NCBI GenBank assembly: GCA_950295325.1
Contig: OX485808.1
Coordinates: 28,602,527 to 28,666,526 of the forward strand
Length of the DNA: 64,000 bases
Source of the DNA: Polytrichum commune
Taxonomy: Eukaryota > Streptophyta > Polytrichopsida > Polytrichales > Polytrichaceae
Reading direction: 5' to 3'
The position numbers and the translations under genes are program-made. Positions 48,920-60,712 of the stretch are shown piece by piece. Within the stretch, counting starts at the first letter, position 1; each line of letters starts with the position of its first letter. The notes beneath the pieces are model-generated. The model was not told the origin of the DNA and did not search any database. It saw only the letters and a list, made by a program, of their open reading frames with translations.

Positions 48920-49419
48920 AGACCACTTCCCACATGAAACTGAGAGCCCGTGACCATTACACTTCAAGCACTCTCATTGGTGGAAAAGGTGGAGCCGGTC
49001 CAAGTTCGCTTCACACTATGCTTGAGGGACCAACAGAGTATGTGAATGCAAGATGGATGTAAAGTCCACATGGACTCCTACATGGCATCAAATGCACCAT
49101 GTTTCATGGTCACTTGGACTATTTTCAAAACCCACCTCTTGGAGAGAGGCCTAACACAAGACCGGGAGACCATGGCACTCTGAACGCTCACAACCGTTTA
49201 TTTATTCTATTTTATCATGTGTGAGGACCTGCATGAATAGAAATTCATTGAAATAGCATTTGGTTGAGGGCCTAGTCACATATGACTTCACACTACACTT
49301 GAGGATCCGAGATCACACTACATGCTTTTGGAGGTTTCGTGGGATGGTCTTTGGACACTTTCTTTTGGGCTCTCACAATTATATGGTCACAACTCTTGGC
49401 TCGTGTGTGAAGTTGACCC
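48920..49419. mobile_element. 500-bp MITE, GGGCCACTTC family, copy B
   Basis: Starts AGACCACTTCCCACATGAA, ends GTGTGAAGTTGACCC; flanked by TTA at 48917-48919 and 49420-49422. Collinear and identical in length with 54661-55160, and the inverse of 9877-10384. It lies 52 bases from the GGTTTACAC element at 48494-48867. Confidence 0.85.
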
Positions 49420-49768
49420 TTAGTGTTTCCAACACCGACCAGTTCCATGTTGACATCTTTTGGTGTTTCATTATTAAATTGAGGAATATTCCTCAAAATG
49501 AATCGATAGGAGAGAGGGAATTATCATATACGAGTGTATCTCTCGTCCATCCAACATAAAGACTTGACCTTGCTATTGGTTTGTTGCATGTTCATCTTAG
49601 ATGACCTTGAGAAGTTTGAGTCCAAATCTTTGAAGCTTGTTTTGATGTCAAATCAACTAGAGAACGTAATCTTCACGTTGCATTTTATTTCATGGTTTTG
49701 ATGTTGGATGAATGAAAGGCGTTTGTATATGATAATTCTCTCTCTCCCCGATAAGGTAGACATGTTGT

Positions 49769-49804
<36 letters not shown>
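49420..49804. repeat. Repeat fragment and (CT)n microsatellite
   Basis: 49,430-49,680 resembles 8,860-9,400 and 18,330-18,450 (related dispersed repeat, inverted). (CT)n runs at 49,772-49,801. Confidence 0.5.
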
Positions 49805-50020
49805 ACCCGCTTCACAACCCCCTTCTCGTAGAATATGAAACACACAATTAGAGTGAGATGATTCTCAAATCCAAATCAGGCCCATAGTCAATTGCCTTGC
49901 ACTTTTTGGAGCTCGTATGAATATCTTAATCATATTGAGGTGAAGGTTCTCGTGTTCATTAAGTGGTCACAATAGGTCTCCCCAATCATGTTGATTATTG
50001 AACCATCATTGGTTAGAGTA
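49805..50020 (+). repeat. Dispersed ~300-bp repeat, copy 4
   Basis: Contains GTAGAATATGAAACACACAA, TTTTTGGAGCTCGTATGAAT, TGTTGATTATTGAAC, collinear with the copies at 14,205, 31,690 and 34,945. Confidence 0.6.
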
Positions 50021-50299
50021 TATAGTCCAACTTGTAATTGTTATGAACTATCTACATGTAAGTTTTCTGAAAGTATGTTATATGTGTTTGTTGCACTCAA
50101 GGTTCAACGTTATAAAACTTCATGATGAAGTTGAATGTTGTGTATATCTCTCAAATTACGACGGAGTTTCTCTTGTGTCATGACTTAGTGTTTTGTAAAT
50201 CATGTTAAAGGTGTATATAAAATAATTTGATTGTAACATTTACCCTAACTTCACCCCCATTACCCTTTCTAATATCTCATGATAATTAAAGGGTCGTTT

Positions 50300-50535
50300 T
50301 GATTACCTTGCTCATGGTCTCCTGCCAAAATTTAGCTAGATAAAGCATACCCTAGAATGGTGCAGGGCGAGGTTTACTGCCTACCTTACGGTGAGTAGGC
50401 TTGTGGCTTCCTACCTACCTGGCTAGATTTTTTTCGTCAAGTAGAGAGAAGATTTCACAGCGGGAATCAAATTGCCAACCACTCCATTTCGAAATGGGTA
50501 CCTCTCCACTACCACCCAGTAGTCTAGGGTCATCT
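50300..50535 (-). mobile_element. tRNA-derived SINE
   Basis: On the minus strand, an A-box-like TGGTAGTGGAGAGG (near 50,518-50,501) is followed about 35 bases later by a B-box-like GGCAATTTGATTCCCGC (near 50,480-50,462), then AATCTTCTCTCTACTTGACG as in the plus-strand copy at 31268. Spacing fits a tRNA-type internal pol III promoter. The body beyond is not tRNA-like. Limits approximate. Confidence 0.6.
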
Positions 50536-52148
50536 CGAACCATAGTGGATGTAAATTGAATATTCTTACCCTTCCACATAAGCTAAATGGCAACACCCAC
50601 CGACGACACTAGTTCCAACCACTTCGAGATCCACCATACAAAAAATGTTAATAGATAGTTTGAAATGTTTTTGTTCGAGGTGATGTGGAACTCTACTAGT
50701 GGTAAGTGCACAAAGAAGACCACGGGGGGTGCACTCCATTGTCAAGTTGAACACCACGTGCGATAAAACAAAATCTACTTTTTACATAAAGCATCACCAA
50801 AATGGTTCAAAAGTTTATGATTTTTTTTTCATGAGTAGATATACATGGTATCTATTACATAGTAAAAATTTGTAACCAAATTTGATGATTTGTTTTTTTA
50901 ATAAAAATACCGTTTCTAACTAGAATGACGCAACATTGAACTAAATAATTACTACAAAAAATGAAGATGACTAAAAATATAAAAAATAATAAAAAAGATA
51001 TTACCAATGGTTATGTGTATGTAGAAAAATATCATAATTTTAAAAATTATCTATGGCATGTAATATAGGGTAGCAAACTTTTATCGCACGTGGCTATGAA
51101 ATGTAAGGGGGTGTGACCCCCCCGTGAAGAAGACGAAAGAGTTTAAAGAATGGTTTTGCTTTGAGAAACGTATCCGTGCAAACGACTGCAAACACTCGTG
51201 CTTTTCGGCTTCTTTTTATGAGACATTTAAGGTCTTGACTTTTTGCCCGTATTTCGGAAGTCATAAAGTTGTGTTTTTTTAAAGCTAACGTTTCTAGACA
51301 TGTATTATTATGGCCCCTCCCAAACAAACATTTTTTTTGGGGGGGTCTTTGGCTCCAATGTGGCTACTTGCACGTTCTTGACGATTCTCAATTTGACATC
51401 TTCTATTGCTAATAAGTTGAGTCATGGAGGCTACTTGGGATTGGTACCAAGACTTTGGGGTTTCACGTTGTGGACTATTTACCGTAGTTTTTTAGTAGCT
51501 TGGGCACTTTTCTGCCTAACAATTAATTTAAGTGAAAAAGTAAGTTAGGCAGCCTAGAAAACAATATTCTAACATTGGGAAAATTTAAAAAGTACTTTAA
51601 AATAAGTTCGACATTCATCCAAGTCATTTCTATAATTCATGGGTGGTTTTCTTGATTTCGTCTATGGCGACTAGGATTAACCTAAACACTCCCCTTAACC
51701 AATTCATGCAAATTCATGTTTACACTATTTTAAGACCATGAGTGAGATTGATGTCGCATGAAGACACTGTTGAAGTTATTTGATGCTACTTTGTTGGATT
51801 CCAATGAACATCACTCTTGCATTATTGTGATTTCAGACACTCAACGAAATTAATTTCCCAAAAATTTAGACACCTTTAAAATTAATTATTTTCTACCCAA
51901 GTTGCTAGAGAGCTATGGTATTTACTCTCAAGACCTTCATCTTGACACCTTCCCCCAAATTGCAACTCCATGCAAGACACTAAATCTCTTAAAGCTCAAT
52001 AGCTTACATGGATATTAGCAAACTTGGGTTTCGTGGCAATTACGTGAGTCGAGGTGAAACTATTGAGATTTTTTAACATCTAGGAAATCAAATTTTGAAG
52101 CAGCCGTGACCTCGGAACTAGCATCGGTGACCATGAATTAGTCTACGC
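50536..52148. other. Gene-free spacer
   Basis: No gene recognised. Very AT-rich between 50,760 and 51,070. The inverted pair ATCGCACGTGG (about 50,763 inverted and 51,083) may mark the ends of a 330-bp element. Confidence 0.4.
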
Positions 52149-52351
52149 TAATTCTCCCAATTAGTGTGTACTACAATTTGAAGTTTAGCATCTTACTCAA
52201 GAGTTCAATTTTTACTAACAAAAGATTAATGGGTTGATCAGACATTATAGATCGTGTAAATGACTTTGCTTGGTAAAATGTAACATTCTCATTAGATAGT
52301 TATAACATTGCGTAACTCCAAAAAATTAATACACACTGATTGAAATAATCA
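52149..52351. mobile_element. ~203-bp MITE, AATTAGTGTGTG family, copy 3
   Basis: Ends CTCCCAATTAGTGTGTACTA and (reverse complement) TTTCAATCAGTGTGTATTAA. The interior TTGCTTGGTAAAATGTAACA and CATTAGATAGTTATAACAT matches 37221-37431. Confidence 0.7.
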
Positions 52352-54660
52352 GTATAGTGAGATTAAGTTAGGATCGTTGTGTTATAAATGTATAGAAGAC
52401 CAATTTATACTAGACTTCCAACATGGTTGTCACAAATTCTAAGTCACATCGGACTCTAAAACCATGAGATTGACCAATTTTTTTCTTCTTCTTCAAGTTG
52501 TTGTATTAGTGTGGGTGGAAAATTCATGTAGCATTGAGTAATGTGGGCCGCTCTAGTTGTCTATACATGATAGAAATAATATGGACTCAAGGTCCCATTC
52601 CTTCCTCTACATCTTCCTAGAAACTTCCAATCAAGTGTTAGTTTGAAGACCAAAGGAGCATAAAATAAAATAGTCACCCACAAAAAAATCATTGTGGCTC
52701 ACATTAATCATAACCTAGAGTTTGATGCGCGTTGGAAAATGTTGTGGGTTCTAGAGAATTATTGTGGCCCACACTAATAAGGACAATATATTGTAGCTCT
52801 AGCTTTATAGATATCCCTAGAAGTAATTGGGAGGTTGCCGACTGAGTTGATCCTCAAATTTAAGAAATTTGCTTGGCTTAACCTGAGCTAAAAGTTGGTG
52901 TAAGAGTCTAGCTGCATGTCCAATTAAGGCTCTGGTTAGAGCAAGTACCTAGCCACTCGAATTAGTTATATTATGCCGGCATTGTCCGGTTAAGAGAGTT
53001 AGCTAACATATGAGGTAGCTAACCTATGTGAGAGCTAATCTATCTCAAGGCCAAACCAATTAGTTAAAATTAAGGTTTAAATAAAAAGTTGTCAAATTAG
53101 AAGTCATCCAACTTTTGTGACCTTGCTTTTGAGAAGAAATCTTAACTCATCTATACCACCTATTGCTAACCAACTTTTACAAATGAGGAGCCCAACTTTT
53201 TTTTGTCTTGAATGCCCCCCTTTAATTTCCCCATTTGATTTTCATTTTGCTGCAAGGTGGATTGCACTATGTCTTACATCATCCTAAATTAGCATACATT
53301 TGAGATTATAAAATATCATTTAGTGATCAAATATATTTTTTTTTCATGTTCAAATTAGATAAATATTATGTATTGTAATATGAATACATTATTAAAATTT
53401 AATCATAATGAAACACAAATGGTGTTGCCCATGAAATTATAATGTATCATAATTAGTCTCATGTTCAAAACCTAGGCAAGTTGAGCAAAACTTTGGTTGG
53501 TCAACCTTAGCTCCTCTCTTAAATAGGTCAACCTTTGGCTAGTGGTGACTAGGATGTGTGGTTGTGTGATCAATTAGCTTGCATAGGAGTTACCGTAGAG
53601 GGCTCTCTATTTCATCTTTACATGTGCAAAAATGTAGTTACCACATGGGATACAAAGTGGCCATGGCGAATATGAGCATGACACATGGCAATTTTTGAGG
53701 GGAACATAATTTTCTTGTGTTGGAAAAGAGAGTCCTCTACAGTAATTAGTTTCACTAACTGACATTGTTAGCTAATTTTCCTAGCTAGGTGGTGCAACCA
53801 TGATAAAAGTTAGCTAATCCTTAGTAACTCGTAAGTTAGCTAATTTCTCTTGACTAGGTGGTGCAACTGGACCCTATGAATGCTAAAATTACCTCATATC
53901 ACCAACCTAGCAACTTGGGTAGTGTTTTGAACAGATGTACCAATTTAGGTGTCCAAAAATTTACTCGTAATTCTTTTTTATCCCCCATGAGTCATTAACT
54001 AAGGTAGCTCAATTCAACACCAACGCCAACACCAACCATATGACCAAACAAATGTGTATATAATGGGCATGGAACTAACATGTGTTACAACAAGAGGTGC
54101 AGTCAATGTATAGGTTTTAGGGTTCGTTTATGTCATGTTTTAGGGTTTGTTTTTGGGTCATACAATTTTTTTTGGGGTTGTTTCTATCTTGATGTGAGAA
54201 TATCTACCACATCAAGTAGACATCTCCAACCATTGGACATGTTCACCGCCAATACAATTGGAGGTTACTACGCTAAATATTGTATTTAATATCATATGGT
54301 ATATTATGTCACTGTGGTGATTATTCTAATGACACTTCTTATGAATACATTTACAAGTATCGTCATGGATGATTGGAATTTGGATGAAGTCCATATTAAT
54401 TATTGAAACAAAGGTTGGGATTATTCGCATCCTCAATTCTATAATGAAATATTGTCATGGCTGATTGGAGATTGGATGAAAAATCACTTAATAAGTGACA
54501 ATAAATGCAACATTGTTAAATCTATAATGCCCAATTTGTTTATAACAAAGAATGATAAATAATAGTAGGTTTACATTTAGTGTTGGTGACACTACGTGGG
54601 CGGTTTACAATCAGTATCGAGCAAGACAAATAGAATCGGTGACACTAAATACAAGGTTTA
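52352..54660. other. Gene-free spacer
   Basis: No gene recognised. TTAGCTAA/CTAGCTA words are frequent between 52,900 and 53,870. ACTAAATATTGTATTTAAT occurs near 54,272 and again near 56,293. Confidence 0.4.
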
Positions 54661-55160
54661 GGGCCACTTCACACATGAGGGTGAGAGCCCGTGACCATTA
54701 CATTTCAAGCACTCTCATTGGTGGGAAAGGCGTAGCCGGTCCAAGCTCGCTTCACACTATGCTTGAGGGACCAACGGAGTATATGGATGCAAGATGGATG
54801 TAAAGTCTTCATGGATTTCTACATGGCATCCAATGGACCATGTTTGATGGTCACTTGGATTATTTTCAAAAACCACCTCTTGAAGGTAGGCCTAACACAA
54901 AACCCGGAGACCAAGGCACTCCGAACGTTCACAACTGTTGATTTAATTTATTTTATCATGTGTGCAGACCCCGTATGAATAGAAATTCATTGAAATAGAA
55001 TTTGGTTGAGAGCCCGGTCACATATGACTTCACACTACACTTGAGGGTCCGTGACCACACTACATGAGTTTGGAAGTGTGTTGGGATGGCCTTTGGTCGC
55101 TTTCTTTTGAGCTCTCACAATTTCATGGTCACGGCTCTTGGCTCGTGTGTGAAGTGGCCC
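54661..55160. mobile_element. 500-bp MITE, GGGCCACTTC family, copy C
   Basis: Perfect outer ends: GGGCCACTTCACACATGAG and (reverse complement) GGGCCACTTCACACACGAG, flanked by TTA at 54658-54660 and 55161-55163. It has no coding frame of its own. The subterminal GTGACCATTAC/GTCACGG arms extend the fold. PIF/Harbinger-type (Tourist-like) inferred from the TTA duplication. Confidence 0.92.
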
Positions 55161-55375
55161 TTAGTGTACACTATCTTTCTCCCCTACAATAATTGCACGC
55201 AGAGGTTTAGTCCTTGCCATGGACATCTAGAAATGCTCACCAAGGTCGCTTGTACTCCCTTTGGGCTTTGGCGTTTTCTTGGATGTCAAGTAGATGGTCC
55301 TATTGGGTCCTAAAGTGAACGGTAATCCTTTTTATATGTCGTGTTGTTCCAAAAACTAGTAGGTGAATGTAATTA

Positions 55376-55534
55376 TAGCCCACCCACACTTACTGGTGCG
55401 GGCCACCAGTCAACGGTGAGTACCAACACTGGTTACATCCAATGGCTCTCACTGACTAAACCAACTCTAAAAGTGGCCATGGCTAGTAAGAACCATTCAC
55501 TGGTAGCCCGCACTAGTAAGTGTGGGGTGGGCTA
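55376..55534. mobile_element. 159-bp MITE, TAGCCCACCC ends
   Basis: Ends TAGCCCACCCACACTTACTG and (reverse complement) TAGCCCACCCCACACTTACT, followed by GTGCGGGC on both sides, so the inverted arms span about 38 bases. Flanked by TA on both sides; TTA/TAA is an equally possible reading. Confidence 0.8.
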
Positions 55535-55539
55535 TAAGG

Positions 55540-56360
55540 GAGCGATTTTTGCTTAGCCATTCAAATGTAAAGACTTCTCAAAATCCGTAAGTCCGTGGTT
55601 AATGATTGTGGCTTCCTTAATTGTCAAACGTTGTCCAACAACTTAAAGAGGATGAACTCTAGCCATTGTTATGGCCTTCACATATTTAGGTCAATGATGA
55701 TAATACAATGGACAACGTGGTGGTGGTGGTGGTGAGGTTGTCATTCCGTTGTTTTCAACCGCTATGAGAAAGATGAATATAAGCGGTGAGGTGGCAAGCT
55801 TGGGCCATTGGGGACCATGTTGCATTGATTCATATTCCATATGCACAGGTGCAACAGGTTGGAACAACATGGGTTCAAACTTGTATACTATGTAGTGACC
55901 CGTTGTCCAAGTCAATAGCTTCTTGAGGGTTTGTGACTACTTTTACCAAGGCATTCAAGTGGAGTGTTCATCCATCTACACGGAAAAATTCTCCTCATCT
56001 TCATTGTATAGATCCTCCAGAAACTTCACTTGTTTAACCTTGGCCTATATAAACCTACATTCTTATACTCAAATGTAAACACATGACACATGCCAATAGT
56101 ATGCTCAATATTATCTTCCTCTTGCATATTAAATTACAAACACACGATGTTTGACATTAGTATGTTCATTAGTATCCTTCTCTTTGCACACTTAAATGTG
56201 AAATCATAATCTCAAGTACTCCAAGGTGCTATGCTAAATGTCATAATGTTAATAATTGTTCACTTCACAAAGTTACTTATGCTGATAACTACACTAAATA
56301 TTGTATTTAATGACATTTACTATTTGGAGTTACAAAATTATATATATACTATGTACTTCT
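55540..56360. other. Gene-free spacer
   Basis: No gene recognised. A (GGT)n run is at 55,720-55,737. Confidence 0.45.
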
Positions 56361-57735
56361 TTAATGGTTTCTCGAGGATCAAAAGTCTTTAAACACTTCA
56401 ATAGACAATTTAATGGTTTCTTGAGGATCAAAAGTCTTTAAACACTTCAATAGACAATTTAATGGTTTCTTGAGGATCAAAAGTCAGGACTTGCTTCCAT
56501 GTTGGGATTTGCTAACATGAGTGGGACTTGGGACTGGGGACCCCATTGTGAACCAACCCTAATGTTATGGACAATTTTACATGGTCAATCGCCAAACTTT
56601 CATCTAGGCAGTCCCACAATTTCATCATCCACATTCATCCGCCCATCCATCCATCCATCCATCCATCTCACTTTTTGGAGGTGAGACTCGGGACTTGTGT
56701 TGAGAGTTGGGTTGAGCAAAAGATCAGACCTAATTGTCAACACAAGTCTCATGATTTTTAAAAATTAAAATTTTTTTTTGGCATAAAATAATAAAGATCC
56801 AACACTTATGACAATTAACCATATGTTTGATGGTTTCTCAAGGATCAAAAGTCAGGACTTGCTTCTATGTTGGGATTTGCTAACATGAGTGGGACTTGGG
56901 ACTGGAGACCCCATTGTGAACCAACCCTAATGTTATGGACAATTTTACATGGTCAATCGCCAAACTTTCATCCAGGCGGTCCAACAATTTCATCATCCAC
57001 ATATATCCGCCCATCCATCCATTTATCCATCTCACTTTTTGGAGGTGAAACTCGGAACTTGTGTTGAGAGTTTGGGTTGAACATAAAACTAGACCCAATT
57101 GTCAACACAAGTCTCATAATTACTTTTTTTGCATAAAATAATCAAAATCCAACACTGATGATAATTAACCATATGTTTAATGGTTTCTTTGAGGCTCAAA
57201 AGTTGGGCCTTTGCCTCCATGTTGGGATGGGATTTGCTAACATGAGTGGGACTTGGGACTTGGGGCCCATGTGAACCAACCCTAATGTTATGGACGATTT
57301 TACATGGTCAATCGCCCAAACTTTCATCCAGGCGGTCCCACAATTTCATCACCCACATTCATCCACCCATCCATTCATCCATCCTCACTTTTTGGAGGTG
57401 AGACTCGGAACTTGTGTTGAGAGTTGGGTTGAACAAAAAACTAGACCCAATTGTCAACACAAGTCTCATAATTTCTTTTTTGCATAAAATAATCAAATTC
57501 CAACACTAATGATAATTAACCATATGTTTAATGGTTTCTTTGAGGCTCAAAAGTCGGGCCTTTGCCTCCATGTTGGGATGGGATTTGCTAACATGAGTAG
57601 GACTTGGGACTTGGGGCCCATGTGAACCAGCCCTAATGTTATGGACGATTTTACATGGTCAATCGCCAAACTTTCATCCAGGCGGTCCCACAATTTCATC
57701 ATCCACATTCATCCGCCCATCCATCCATCCCAAAA
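56361..57735 (+). repeat. Tandem array: two 49-bp units then four ~350-bp units
   Basis: Short units TTAATGGTTTCTTGAGGATC...AGACAAT start at 56361 and 56410. Long units begin at the same phrase at 56459, 56827, 57177 and 57528 (spacing 368, 350, 351; the last one truncated). Each long unit has TTGCTAACATGAGTGGGACT, TTTTACATGGTCAATCGCC, a CATC/CCAT run and an inverted pair ACTTGTGTTGA/TCAACACAAGT. Frames in the array repeat once per unit and are not genes. Confidence 0.93.
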
Positions 57736-58247
57736 TCTACCTACGCGCGTAGATAGTAGCGCGCCTGAGGTAAAATTGTTGTGTCTGTCAAGACAGGATG
57801 TAACCTTTGGGGCTTGGGCTCCTTTTGTTGGCCATCGCATCTCTCCTCCGAGGACGGTCCCCTTCACCGCCCTTCACGATGCATCCCCATTGCATTCGCC
57901 GATTCCCACAATCGGAGCTCCAGAGCTCTGTTCAGTAGCAGCGCCTCTGTTCACTCCCTAAAGCACACTCTTCTCTCTCGATCTGCTGCCGATCGACCTG
58001 TTCGTCGCGTCACGGCGCCAATGGATGTGCCTGCAGTGTGAAACCCTTGCGTGTTGCCATTCACTGACCCGGAGGTGGTGACAGGATATGCCTCTCGGCA
58101 GATCGGGGATCTCTGGGAGCAGCTTAGGTAGGTTCTAATAAGCTGGAAATTGGTGTGGCGGGTGCTTAGGGTAAGGCGGATCAATGGTGCGCTGTTTCGT
58201 GTTGCTGATTGAGGAGTAGAGGAGTACTTGTAGAGGTTTGGGATTCG

Positions 58248-58249
<2 letters not shown>

Positions 58250-58310
<61 letters not shown>
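58250..58310. repeat. (GA)n microsatellite
   Basis: About 30 uninterrupted GA/AG repeats upstream of the small ORF at 58317 and of the VTT-domain gene. A frame through it would encode an Arg-Glu run, which I do not treat as protein. Confidence 0.97.
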
Positions 58311-58313
<3 letters not shown>

Positions 58314-58316
58314 CGT

Positions 58317-58622
58317 ATGTCGTCGACGTTTAATCCGTCGTTGTTTTCGTCGCTGTCTCTGTCGTCGTTTTCTTTGGCGCTGTCGCCGTGCGTGTTATCG
58401 CTCTCCTTTTACGTTCTTTCGTTGACGGCTTTCGTGGCGCCTTTCTTCTCTATATCGCTTGCGCGCTGCCAATTCCTTGCGTTCACGCTGTACGACGACT
58501 GCGTCGTCTCGCCGTCGCTCTTCTTCTCGCTCTACCTCTTTCTCTCCCTGTCGTTCAGCTTGTCCATCTGCCTCTCCCTGTCGTTAATCACCTTCGCCAA
58601 CACCATAAGCATGACGCGGTGA
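58317..58622 (+). CDS. Possible small hydrophobic protein (101 aa)
   Basis: I do not recognise it. The frame from the ATG at 58317 to TGA at 58622 is strongly biased to C or G at third positions (TCG, CTC, TTC, GTC), unlike the surrounding AT-rich DNA. It encodes two hydrophobic blocks (about residues 10-47 and 61-94) separated by LARCQFLAFTLYDDC. That could be a two-pass membrane peptide, an upstream ORF of the VTT-domain gene, or merely a GC-rich stretch of its leader intron. The leader-intron model and this ORF are mutually exclusive for a single transcript. Confidence 0.35.
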   Translation: MSSTFNPSLFSSLSLSSFSLALSPCVLSLSFYVLSLTAFVAPFFSISLARCQFLAFTLYDDCVVSPSLFFSLYLFLSLSFSLSICLSLSLITFANTISMTR

Positions 58623-58976
58623 AGCGGTGGAGGTGCTTATCGAGTTGATTGATTAAGTGCTGCTGCTGCAGCATTAGTATTATGAAGCTTGCGCAACATA
58701 GCTGACTATATACAACTACGAATACGCAACAGAACTTTCACGCTTCCTGGAGGCGTCGTAAGTGGCACGCACCTCCCCTGTTTTCGATCTTGTCCAATCT
58801 CACACTATCCAATAAGAATTTCCCATTACCAGCAATTCGCATCAAGATTGCAACACGTCAAAATCCTAAAAATAGAGCGCGTGTCCTACTACCATGTTGT
58901 TTTGGTTCGTCGCAGAGCGTGGTGAAATTATGATCATTTACCTGAGAGCTCTGTCTGTTTACGCAGCTTCAACAGA

Positions 58977-60712
58977 ATGAAGCCAGGTGCTGCAAATCCT
59001 TTCCCTCTCAACGCGCTCCTCAATTTTCAGGCAGGGGCAATGTCAGAAGGGATGGCTGAGCCGAGTGTTAAGACAGAAGGAGAGCACGAGCATCTAACAA
59101 CACAGAGCGGAGGAGGCAGCAGCGTACATAATGAAGGTGCAAGGGAGAGGAGGTTACCTTTGACATCTTTTGAACTGGGAGTTGTGATCAGCATCTTTGC
59201 AATGTTCATCATCGCTTTATTTTCTATATACTTCACTATGCCAACTGTGAATCACAGTCTCCTCAAGCTCCCCCGCACTGTGGCAGAGTTGCGCTTATTG
59301 ACGTAAGGTGTCCGCTAGCCTTATCATGATGTATTGTGACACAAATTTGCATATAGTCTTTCTAAGTACGAGACTTGTTTTCCATCGAATCCGGATGGCT
59401 GCTTCTTCCTATGCTTCTGTGCAAAGTTCTCGAGGACAACGGCTCCATGAAATTGATAAAGTCTTTATTATACGAGGAGAGAGAAGCCTCTTACACCATG
59501 GTAGGCTGGAAGTTGTGAACCCCGGGTTGCTAAGGACTTATTAGGTAGACAAGCTACCCTAAAGGGGGAGAGTATAAATTGAACGATTTTGTGGGTTTTG
59601 ATTTTTGCAGCGATTACGTGTCGTTGTACACGGATAAATATAAGATTCAAGTGTTGCTAGGCTACTGCACGACATATATATTCATGCAGACTTTCATGAT
59701 TCCCGGGACAATCGTGATGTCACTACTGGCAGGCTCTTTGTTTGGCGCAGCTCAGGGTATGTTCTTGGTAATTTTTACTGCTACAACAGGTGCTTCATGT
59801 TGTTACTTTTTGTCCAAACTTATTGGTCGCCCTCTTGCGTTGTGGATGTGGCCAGACAAGCTTCGTCTCTTCACTGGAGAGGTGCGCCCTATCATTCTTA
59901 CTGTCGAAAGTTTTTAGGGTTTAGCGTCCAGAAGTGGTGCAACATGTATATATCTGCTCATGTTATTTGGGTTTTGCAAACTGTGTGTTCCAGCAAAGTT
60001 CCAGGTTGGTACGACAACTCCTATCATATGAGAATTGACAATGGGTTTTGTGCAGGTAGCCAAACGGAGAGCATACCTGTTCAATTATATGCTGTTTCTG
60101 AGAATTACTCCAACCTTGCCAAATACTTTCATCAATGTTTGTTCTCCAATTGTAGAGATTCCTTATCCTACATTCCTTGTTGCCACTGTAATTGGCCTCA
60201 TGCCGGCCACTTTCATCACAGTCCGGGTAAGGTGCTGCTATCCACATTAGTATGTCTTCTTTTATTGGGCCACACAAGCAATTACATATGTTTTATTTTG
60301 TTTTTTTTAGCACAGAAATCCTGTATGTTATTTGGATGATCTTCATGGAATCTTGACCGGAGGGCTAGTTGGTTTTTGGTCAAATCTGTGCCAAAAGTGA
60401 GACTTCAAGTAACTTACTGTCTCAGTTTTACAGCATAGATGTCATACATTTAGGGCTAGCACAGGATACGGAATGAGTGGTCTTAACCTCTATTTTGTAT
60501 GAGGTTGTTGTCCTTGTGTAACAAATATGTGACACTGCATTGGTGTTTTAATGTGACAGGCTGGTCTTGCATTAAACGACCTTAATAGTTTCAGTCAGCT
60601 ATATGACTTCCAGACTGTAGCTGCACTTTTTTTTATCGGCATTGCTTCAATTGTACCTACATTGATGGGCAACTCTGCAAATTCAGAATCGGAGAGGCCT
60701 CATGCTTCTTAA
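58977..60712 (+). CDS. VTT-domain (SNARE-associated Golgi / TMEM41-DedA-like) membrane protein
   Basis: Four exons, 58977-59302, 59611-59881, 60056-60226 and 60560-60712, with matching phases, give 306 residues, the usual length for this plant family. Residues 1-60 are hydrophilic. A first membrane segment spans about 65-88. The VTT domain follows: YIFMQTFMIPGTIVMSLLAG (from 131, with the conserved PG at 140-141), LFGAAQGMFLVIF, CYFLSKLIGRPLALW, then RRAYLFNYMLFLRITPTLPN with R215, P218 and P221 of the family motif, IGLMPATFITVRAGLAL, and a last hydrophobic segment (FFIGIASIVPTL). Relatives (TMEM41B, VMP1, DedA) act in endoplasmic reticulum or bacterial membranes as lipid scramblases; the role of this one is inferred from family. 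The start codon follows a good acceptor and opens the conserved frame. Confidence 0.92.

Larger units (their letters stand above)
57736..58976 (+). promoter_or_regulatory. Promoter and probable leader of the VTT-domain gene
   Basis: CpG-rich from 57,830. A 12-bp palindrome CTACGCGCGTAG sits at 57741-57752, right after the tandem array. A donor-like CTTAG|GTAGGT at 58127/58128 and a pyrimidine-rich acceptor ending ACGCAG at 58966 suggest an untranslated first exon and a leader intron of about 840 bases. A six-codon upstream ATG frame starts at 58020. Start site not determined. Confidence 0.45.

Noticed and set aside
56499-57961. Family of similar 61-106-codon plus-strand frames
   Set aside because: They repeat once per 350-bp unit of the tandem array and include CATC/CCAT simple sequence.
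58209-58316. N-terminal Arg-Glu extension of the small ORF
   Set aside because: It is a translation of the (GA)n microsatellite; the ATG at 58317 after the repeat is the more credible start.
60300-60559. Extra coding exon in the VTT-domain gene
   Set aside because: The conserved VR|AGLAL junction is made directly by joining 60226 to 60560, and the intervening sequence has stops in the required phase.
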